Of a stretch of 13,008 nt of DNA, positions 7,907-13,008 are shown one piece after another. Each line of letters begins with the position of its first letter. Within the stretch, counting starts at the first letter, position 1. The stretch spans positions 1 through 13,008 of the forward strand of contig CAMZCW010000050.1 of assembly GCA_947305045.1 (NCBI GenBank). The letters run 5' to 3'. Position numbers and translations under genes: made by a program. The stretch comes from an uncultured Bacteroidales bacterium (GTDB taxonomy: Bacteria; Bacteroidota; Bacteroidia; Bacteroidales; UBA932). The notes beneath the pieces were generated by a model. The model was given only the letters and a program-made list of their open reading frames with translations, ran no database searches and was not told the DNA's origin.

Positions 7907-10117
7907 TTACTTCATCCAGCGATCCAGCCAACCAAAGTAGCTGCGATGCCAGTACAAGGCATTCTGAGGTTTCAGGATCCAGTGATTCTCATTCGGGAAA
8001 ACAATCAGTTTTGACGGAACGCCCATCATCTGGGCGGCGTTGAATGCAGCCATTCCTTCATCTACCGGAACCCGGAAGTCCGAGCCGCCGTGGATGCACA
8101 GGATGGGTGTGTGCCAGTTTTGCACCAGCTTGTGCGGAGAGTTGGCATAATGACGCACAGCCGCAGGCTGGTTGCTCCAGGGGGAGCCGGCCTGCTGCAG
8201 GCCACCGAAGGTAACGCCGTCACCGGCAGGGCCAGTCTGGCCTTCCTGACAGGCATATTCCATGGGAATGCCGCCATTATCCCAGTTGGGGAACCACATT
8301 TCCTCCGTGGTCATATACATGTGCTCCTCATTAAAGATACCCGCATGCGCGATAAAACAGTCGTACACGTCCTTGTGGATACCGGCCAGATAATAAACAC
8401 TGTAGCCGCCATAAGAAGCGCCACAGGCCGCCACGCCGCTCACATAGGGTTCTGCCTTGATATTGCGGGCAGCCGTGAGGTAATCCTGCATATTGAGGCC
8501 GATATAGTCACCGGATATTTCCTCGCACCAGGGCTGGCCGAAGGCCGTAGTGCCGCGGCGGTTCGGGAGTACCACCACATAGCCCTGATGGCACATGAGC
8601 AGGTAGTTCCAGCGGTAGCTCCATCCCTGCGAAAGCGTCCCCTGGGGGCCGCCCAGGCAAATCTCGATGGCCGGATAGGTCTTGGAAGGGTCGAACTGCG
8701 GCGGAAACAGCACCCAGGTAAGCATCTTCTCCCCGTCCACGGTGTCCAGCCAGCGGGCCTCGGTCTCGTGTGTATCCAGCTGGGAGAGCAGGTGCTCGTT
8801 TTCAAAGCTTAACTGTTTGATGGAATGGTCGTTCACGGCTACTAGCTCCGTGGGGAAATCCATGGAGGCATACGTAGTCAGGAGCGTACCGTCCTGCAGC
8901 ACGCCAAAGGGAGCGTCAAAGTCGAACCACAGATTGTCGGCCGTAAGGCGCACAATCTCAGGCGTTTCCGACAGCACCACGTTGAAGATTCCCTGCAGGC
9001 CCTCTGCCAGTGCGGCAAAGAAGAGGGACTGGCTGTCCGCCGCCCACACGGGACCATCGGCATTGTACTTAAAGGCCGATGTCACGTCGCAGATGTCCTC
9101 CACAACGGGATTCTCGCTTTGGTCCTCCCCTTCTTCCGCATAGCGGACCGATGCCACCATGAGGCGCACTTTGTCTGCCTCATAGCCGTCGCGCTCCATG
9201 GAAAGCCAGGCCAGCTTGCTGCCGTCCGGGCTCCAGACGGGATGCGTGTCATAGCCGCCCTTGGAGGTCACCTGGGTGGTCTGTCCCGTAAGCGGGCAGT
9301 AGATGTAGATGCAGGTATTGGTGGAAAAGGCATACTGCTTGCCCGCCAGCTTTTTGCAGGCATAGGCAATGTAGCGGCCGTCCGGGCTCCAGCAAAGGTC
9401 CGCCACATCCGGGAACGGGCCGTTGGGCAACTGGAAGAAGGCCTCGTCTTCGGCCAGGATATCCATGCCTTCACGAATAACGCCATTGCCAAAGGTAGCC
9501 ACAAAACTGTGCGGAATTTCCGTCACCCAGTGGTCCCAGTGCCGGTACATCAGGTCCTCCGTGGCATAGGCCTCCGCCTTGGCAAGGAGCGGATCCGTAT
9601 CTGCGGGCACCTCAACGGCGCTGTGCACGTTGGACACGTAAATGAGCTGGGACTCGTCCGGCGACAGGAGATAGTCGTCCATGCCGGAGGGGATGTCCGA
9701 CAGCTGGGTGCGCCTGCCCAGCCTGCCGTTTTTATACGGCGCCTTATACAGCTGGCCGCCCTGCAGGAAATAAATGGCACTGCCGTCCAGGCTCCACCGG
9801 GCCGAAGCAATGCTCTTGCCGTCCATGGTGAGCTGCGTGGGCTCACCGCCGTCGGCAGGCATCACAAACAGATTCCGCACGCTACGGTTTTCCGCAATGG
9901 AGGTGTAACTGACGCCATACAGGATGGTTTTTCCGTCCGGCGAGAGTTGAGGGTCGCTCAGGCGCCCCAGCGAAAGGAGCAGTTCAGGGGTCATGTGCCC
10001 GCCTGCCACTTGCAGGGAGGATGGGCCTACGTACGCTTTGTCCGGTTTCATTTCCGCGTTGTTACAAGCAGCAAGGGCCAGCACAACGGCCGCCACTGCC
10101 AAATACTTAGTTCTCAT
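7907..10117 (-). CDS. S9-family lipoprotein peptidase, DPP5-like
   Basis: Exported serine peptidase of the prolyl-oligopeptidase family (S9) that trims dipeptides from peptide N-termini. The 736-residue product starts with a lipoprotein signal (LALAAC, Cys18), so it should be membrane-anchored outside the cytoplasm. The N-terminal half is a beta-propeller with repeated SPDG-type blades (for example LSPDGKTILYG, WSPDGRYIAYA and WSPDGSKLAWL). The C-terminal alpha/beta-hydrolase has nucleophile S568 in GASYGGYS, D680 in GGSDFRVP and H712 in NENHW. The C-terminal block (GASYGGYSVYYLAG, IAHAGIFN, TTEEMWF, SPHKLVQNW, ALYWHRSYFGWLDRW) resembles, from memory, Porphyromonas DPP5. It looks longer than DPP5, with a Gly-rich insertion at about 621-650. 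Its start lies inside the last codons of the WYL regulator gene (11-nt overlap), so the two are co-transcribed. Exact substrate specificity cannot be read from sequence. Confidence 0.9.
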   Translation of the reverse strand: MRTKYLAVAAVVLALAACNNAEMKPDKAYVGPSSLQVAGGHMTPELLLSLGRLSDPQLSPDGKTILYGVSYTSIAENRSVRNLFVMPADGGEPTQLTMDGKSIASARWSLDGSAIYFLQGGQLYKAPYKNGRLGRRTQLSDIPSGMDDYLLSPDESQLIYVSNVHSAVEVPADTDPLLAKAEAYATEDLMYRHWDHWVTEIPHSFVATFGNGVIREGMDILAEDEAFFQLPNGPFPDVADLCWSPDGRYIAYACKKLAGKQYAFSTNTCIYIYCPLTGQTTQVTSKGGYDTHPVWSPDGSKLAWLSMERDGYEADKVRLMVASVRYAEEGEDQSENPVVEDICDVTSAFKYNADGPVWAADSQSLFFAALAEGLQGIFNVVLSETPEIVRLTADNLWFDFDAPFGVLQDGTLLTTYASMDFPTELVAVNDHSIKQLSFENEHLLSQLDTHETEARWLDTVDGEKMLTWVLFPPQFDPSKTYPAIEICLGGPQGTLSQGWSYRWNYLLMCHQGYVVVLPNRRGTTAFGQPWCEEISGDYIGLNMQDYLTAARNIKAEPYVSGVAACGASYGGYSVYYLAGIHKDVYDCFIAHAGIFNEEHMYMTTEEMWFPNWDNGGIPMEYACQEGQTGPAGDGVTFGGLQQAGSPWSNQPAAVRHYANSPHKLVQNWHTPILCIHGGSDFRVPVDEGMAAFNAAQMMGVPSKLIVFPNENHWILKPQNALYWHRSYFGWLDRWMK

Positions 10118-11015
10118 ATAATTGTAATGTTTTTTCCAAGGATGCTTTCACCGCCGTCCTGAGGCTCTCCGGCTCCAGGACTTCCAGTCCGGCACCGTGC
10201 TTGCACAGTTCCATCACCAGGTTGGGATTGGGAATGAGCCTGAGGGCAAACGTGCAGTGCTCCTTCTCCTGCGCCACCAGCGTCTGGCTCGGATGCAGGG
10301 GCAAATCCTGCAAATAAGCGGCCTCCCGCAGCGTGGTGCGCAGTTTTACCAGCACGGGGGCCTGCCCGGGCTCCGGAAGGTACATGCCATAACTGGCATC
10401 AAAGGCTGCTTCCACGCTAAACCCGGCCGGCATCCTGAACTTGTCACCCGTACGTTCAACGGCCAGCAGGCGGTCCAGTGCATACACGCGCAGCATGGCG
10501 GCCTCCTCACTGTACCCTACCAAGTACCAGCGCTTGGCAAATTCCCGCAGGGCATACGGACGCACCGTACGGACATCGGCCTGCTTACTCAAATACTTGC
10601 GGTACTCTATGCGCAGCACCTCCTCTTCCAGCATGGCCTGCATGAGCACGGTGAGGTATTTCTGGCCCGATGGGACATCTTCCACGCTCACCCGGCCCCG
10701 CAGGCGTTCCTGTCCCAGGGTAAGGAGGCTGTTTACCGTGAAGGTATTGATGAGGTATTCTACCGCAGCACGCTTATCCACCGCACTTTCCGCCGCGTCT
10801 ATTTTGTACAGGTTGGTACTCCGGTCGCACACGATGACAAGGCCAAATACTTCCTCCACGGCAGCCCGGTGGTTCAGGAACGAACGGCGGGGATAGGCCT
10901 CCCCGTAGCGGCTTTCCCACCGGCGGGACACCTCCTTCCAGGAGAGCCCCCGCTCCCCCGCCTCCACAAAGAGTTGCACCAAAAAGATGTATTTTCCAAT
11001 CAGTTCCGGTACCAT
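10107..11015 (-). CDS. WYL-domain transcriptional regulator
   Basis: Predicted DNA-binding regulator of the WYL family; these proteins use a C-terminal Sm-like WYL domain to sense a ligand, often a nucleic acid or nucleotide. In 302 residues, an N-terminal winged-helix region covers about 1-75 (GLSWKEVSRRW, RRSFLNHRAAVEEVFGL). The WYL domain covers about 125-195, with IEYRKY, then RPYALREFAKRWYLVGYSEE (W163, Y164, L165) and VYALDRL. A WCX-like C-terminal extension covers about 218-300. The gene is first of a two-gene operon with the S9 peptidase, overlapping it by 11 nt, and divergent from gdhA. Family assignment is strong; its target genes are inferred only from position. WYL proteins are sometimes linked to phage defence, but no defence genes are visible here. 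Confidence 0.9.
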   Translation of the reverse strand: MVPELIGKYIFLVQLFVEAGERGLSWKEVSRRWESRYGEAYPRRSFLNHRAAVEEVFGLVIVCDRSTNLYKIDAAESAVDKRAAVEYLINTFTVNSLLTLGQERLRGRVSVEDVPSGQKYLTVLMQAMLEEEVLRIEYRKYLSKQADVRTVRPYALREFAKRWYLVGYSEEAAMLRVYALDRLLAVERTGDKFRMPAGFSVEAAFDASYGMYLPEPGQAPVLVKLRTTLREAAYLQDLPLHPSQTLVAQEKEHCTFALRLIPNPNLVMELCKHGAGLEVLEPESLRTAVKASLEKTLQLYEN

Positions 11016-11021
11016 AACTTA

Positions 11022-11029
11022 CAAAGATA
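11022..11029 (-). promoter_or_regulatory. Candidate -7 promoter element for the WYL-peptidase operon
   Basis: On the minus strand the sequence is TATCTTTG, matching the Bacteroidota consensus TAnnTTTG. It ends 6 nt before the WYL ATG at 11015, so the leader would be very short or absent. No clear -33 TTTG was found at the expected distance. Confidence 0.5.
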
Positions 11030-11041
11030 ACAAATTTTTGT
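11030..11041. promoter_or_regulatory. Short palindrome between two divergent -7 elements, possible operator
   Basis: ACAAATTTTTGT has 5-bp inverted arms (ACAAA / TTTGT) around a 2-nt centre. It sits exactly between the minus-strand -7 element (11022-11029) and the plus-strand -7 element (11043-11050), where a bound regulator could affect both promoters. Such A/T-rich palindromes also occur by chance, so the operator role is inference. Confidence 0.3.
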
Positions 11042-11042
11042 G

Positions 11043-11050
11043 TAAATTTG
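11043..11050 (+). promoter_or_regulatory. Candidate -7 promoter element for gdhA
   Basis: TAAATTTG matches the Bacteroidota -7 consensus TAnnTTTG. It lies 34 nt before the gdhA ATG at 11085, leaving an A/T-rich leader of about 30 nt with no strong Shine-Dalgarno sequence. A -33 TTTG at the right spacing is not evident. Confidence 0.5.
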
Positions 11051-11084
11051 CGAGTTAGTAGTGTATATATAACCGAAAGAATAT

Positions 11085-12440
11085 ATGGACAATTTTACCC
11101 GCAATTACATCGAGGGTTTCATGGGCGAAGTCATTGCCCGCAACCCCGGTGAGAACGAGTTCCACCAAGCCGTACGGGAGGTGGTGGAAAGCGTCGCCCC
11201 CTATGTCACCGAGAATCCCCAGCTGATGGACCTCAAAATCCTGGAGCGCATTGTAGAGCCGGAACGCGTGGTCATTTTCCGCGTCCCCTGGATGGATGAC
11301 CGCGGAGAGGTGCACATCAACCGCGGCTTCCGCGTGCAGTGCAACAGCGCTATAGGCCCGTATAAGGGCGGCCTGCGCTTCCATCCCAGCGTGAACCTTT
11401 CCATCATGAAGTTCCTGGCGTTTGAACAGACCTTCAAAAACGCCCTTACCACCCTGCCGATGGGCGGTGCCAAGGGCGGCAGCGACTTCAACCCGCGCGG
11501 CAAGTCCGACGCAGAGGTCATGCGTTTCTGCCAAAGTTTCATGACGGAGCTCTGCCGCCATATCGGCCCCCACACGGACGTACCGGCCGGCGACATTGGC
11601 GTTGGCGGCCGTGAGATCGGTTACCTCTTTGGCCAGTACAAGCGCCTGCGGGACGAGTTCTCCGGCACCCTTACCGGTAAAGGCCAGGCCTGGGGCGGCT
11701 CCCTGCTGCGTCCGGAGGCCACCGGCTACGGCCTGTGCTACTTTGCCAGCCAGATGCTGGAAACCCGCAGCCTCAGCTTTGAAGGCAAGCGCGTGAACAT
11801 CTCCGGCGCCGGCAACGTGGCCCAGTACGCCGCCCAGAAGGCTATGCGCCTGGGAGCCATCGTCCAGACCCTGTCGGATTCCGACGGCTTCATCCATGAC
11901 CCGGAAGGCCTCACGGAAGAAAAGATGGCCTACGTCTTCGAGCTCAAGAACCTCCGCCGCGGCCGCATCAAGGAATACGTGCAGAAGTTCCCGCAGGCTA
12001 CTTATTATCCCGGCGAGCGTCCCTGGCGCATCCCCTGCGACATCGCCCTTCCCTGCGCCACGCAGAACGAGATTGAGAAGGCCGATGCCGAAATCCTGGT
12101 GAAAAACGGCTGCCTGTGCGTGGCGGAAGGCGCCAACATGCCCTCCACCCCGGAAGCCATCCGTATTATCCAGGGCGCCGGATTGCTGTACTCTCCCGGT
12201 AAGGCCTCCAACGCCGGCGGCGTAGCCACCAGCGGCCTGGAAATGAGCCAGAATTCCATGCGGATGCACTGGACCGCGGAAGAAGTGGACCAGTACCTGC
12301 ACCGCATCATGTCGGACATCCACGCGGCCTGCCTCAAATACGGCACCGAGGCCGATGGTAGCGTCAATTACGTCAAAGGCGCCAACCTGGCCGGCTTCAT
12401 CAAAGTAGCCGCTGCCATGAGCGACCAAGGCCTCGTCTAA
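11085..12440 (+). CDS. gdhA: NADP-type glutamate dehydrogenase
   Basis: Cytoplasmic hexameric dehydrogenase interconverting 2-oxoglutarate plus ammonium and L-glutamate; in Bacteroidota it is a main route of ammonium assimilation. The 451 residues match the roughly 445-450 of the hexameric family I enzymes. Visible motifs are IGPYKGGLRFHP (K94, glutamate binding), LPMGGAKGGSDF with catalytic K130, and PAGDIGVGGREIG with catalytic D170. The Rossmann fingerprint ISGAGNVAQYAAQKA (239-253) is followed by SDSDG. This layout resembles E. coli GdhA (NADP-dependent), so NADP preference is inferred by family rather than proved. The start is the ATG at 11085, supported by the -7 element at 11043-11050. 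It is divergent from the WYL regulator and 6 nt upstream of the receiver-domain gene. Confidence 0.97.
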   Translation: MDNFTRNYIEGFMGEVIARNPGENEFHQAVREVVESVAPYVTENPQLMDLKILERIVEPERVVIFRVPWMDDRGEVHINRGFRVQCNSAIGPYKGGLRFHPSVNLSIMKFLAFEQTFKNALTTLPMGGAKGGSDFNPRGKSDAEVMRFCQSFMTELCRHIGPHTDVPAGDIGVGGREIGYLFGQYKRLRDEFSGTLTGKGQAWGGSLLRPEATGYGLCYFASQMLETRSLSFEGKRVNISGAGNVAQYAAQKAMRLGAIVQTLSDSDGFIHDPEGLTEEKMAYVFELKNLRRGRIKEYVQKFPQATYYPGERPWRIPCDIALPCATQNEIEKADAEILVKNGCLCVAEGANMPSTPEAIRIIQGAGLLYSPGKASNAGGVATSGLEMSQNSMRMHWTAEEVDQYLHRIMSDIHAACLKYGTEADGSVNYVKGANLAGFIKVAAAMSDQGLV

Positions 12441-12446
12441 AAGCCT

Positions 12447-13008
12447 ATGAACGACACTACCTCCCTCATGGCCAGGCGAATCCGCCGGATTCTGCTGGTT
12501 TGCAACAACTACGACAACTTCTCGCTGGAAGAGGACGGCCGGCTGGACATGCGCATCTCCCACGAGTACGCAGAGCTCAACCTGAGCGGCCCGCCTGTCT
12601 TTGAACGGGCTTCCAGCACCCGCGAGGCACTGGATCGTGCCCGGGAGGGAGACCGCTGGGACCTGGTCATAACCCTGTACAACGTAGGCGAGGTAGATGT
12701 CTTTGACTTTGCCGCCCGGATGAAGGCCTTCGACGCCGTCACCCCGGTGGTGCTACTCACTTCCTTCTCCAAGGAGGTGTACCGGCAGCTGGAGCGGCGG
12801 GACCTCAGCCACATCGACCATATCTTCAACTGGAACGGAAGCACAGACCTCATCATTGCCATCATCAAGCTGCTGGAAGACAGCATGAACGCGCCCCAGG
12901 ACATCCTTCAGGGCGGTGTACAGTGCATTTTGCTGGTGGAAGATTCGGTCCGATATTACTCCACCTACCTGCCGCTGCTGTACAAGCTGGTGCTCCAGCA
13001 AAACGTGG
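12447..13008 (+). CDS. Receiver-domain protein, probably a PEP/pyruvate-binding (PEP synthase-like) enzyme; 3' end outside window
   Basis: An uninterrupted frame of 187 codons from the ATG at 12447 runs off the window end. It starts 6 nt after the gdhA stop, so co-transcription is likely; a second in-frame ATG at codon 8 is an alternative start. Residues 12-145 look like a receiver (CheY-like) fold, with RRILLVCNN, WDLVITLYNVG and VVLLTSFSK in the places of strands 1, 3 and 4. The phosphoacceptor aspartate is replaced by L77 and the acidic pair by C19-N20, so this domain is probably not phosphorylated. A second receiver begins at about 158 (CILLVEDS) with acidic E165-D166 intact. From memory this N-terminus (CNNYDNFSLEEDGR, then VEDSVRYYSTYLP) matches large Bacteroidota proteins with PEP/pyruvate-binding domains. 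The enzymatic part is not in the window, so that identity is provisional. Confidence 0.78.
   Translation, partial: MNDTTSLMARRIRRILLVCNNYDNFSLEEDGRLDMRISHEYAELNLSGPPVFERASSTREALDRAREGDRWDLVITLYNVGEVDVFDFAARMKAFDAVTPVVLLTSFSKEVYRQLERRDLSHIDHIFNWNGSTDLIIAIIKLLEDSMNAPQDILQGGVQCILLVEDSVRYYSTYLPLLYKLVLQQNV

Noticed and set aside
9119..10162. 347-residue + strand open frame opposite the S9 peptidase and WYL genes
   Set aside because: Antisense shadow spanning two well-supported genes; no recognisable domain or start signal.
10107..11015. WYL regulator as a marker of a phage-defence island
   Set aside because: The neighbours are a peptidase and glutamate dehydrogenase, with no nuclease, toxin, CRISPR, integrase or other defence gene in the window.
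11055..12563. 502-residue open frame antisense to gdhA and extending past it
   Set aside because: It lies opposite a clearly functional gdhA, has no recognisable domain and low-complexity Ala/Gly/Val-rich composition, and arises from the GC-rich codon use of the sense gene.

Overview
The window reads as a chromosomal segment of a Bacteroidota bacterium, most likely a GC-rich member of the Bacteroidales. Three things point there. Several upstream regions carry the Bacteroidota -7 promoter element TAnnTTTG. Shine-Dalgarno sequences are mostly absent, with A/T-rich leaders instead. The gene families also fit: a short lipoprotein Wza with a C-terminal membrane helix, a Tyr-tailed Wzc, a PHP-type CpsB phosphatase, a DPP5-like S9 lipoprotein peptidase, and a receiver-domain protein of the Bacteroidota PEP/pyruvate-binding type. 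The species cannot be named from the sequence alone.

Layout, left to right. (1) rnhA (RNase HI) and pdxA (vitamin B6 synthesis) lie on the + strand 17 nt apart, converging on recG (branch-migration helicase, - strand), whose stop is only 4 nt from the pdxA stop. (2) A 147-nt divergent gap holds the recG promoter element and the promoter of a three-gene + strand operon for surface polysaccharide export: an outer-membrane Wza lipoprotein, a Wzc-like co-polymerase/BY-kinase overlapping it by one base, and a CpsB/YwqE-type PHP tyrosine phosphatase. No glycosyltransferase, flippase or polymerase gene is present. (3) The phosphatase stop is 1 nt from the stop of a - strand S9 (DPP5-like) lipoprotein peptidase. 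The peptidase start overlaps by 11 nt the end of the upstream WYL-domain regulator, so these two form one operon. (4) The regulator is divergent from gdhA (NADP-type glutamate dehydrogenase) across a 69-nt gap with two outward-facing -7 elements and a short palindrome between them. Six nt after gdhA begins an open frame running off the window end, the N-terminus of a two-receiver protein that is probably a PEP/pyruvate-binding enzyme.

How the genes work together. The export cassette is a self-contained control module: Wza channel, Wzc kinase and chain-length regulator, and CpsB dephosphorylating the Wzc tail. The right half hints at peptide and amino-acid metabolism: an exported dipeptidyl peptidase, a WYL regulator translated with it, and a divergent glutamate dehydrogenase that may share its control region.

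No tRNA, rRNA, CRISPR array, insertion sequence or convincing hairpin terminator was seen. No non-coding stretch exceeds about 150 nt. Most of the window is conserved core content. The points most worth a second look are the near-leaderless promoters, the divergent WYL/gdhA control region, the export module without glycosyltransferases, the Tyr-repeat tail of Wzc and the degenerate first receiver of the last gene.
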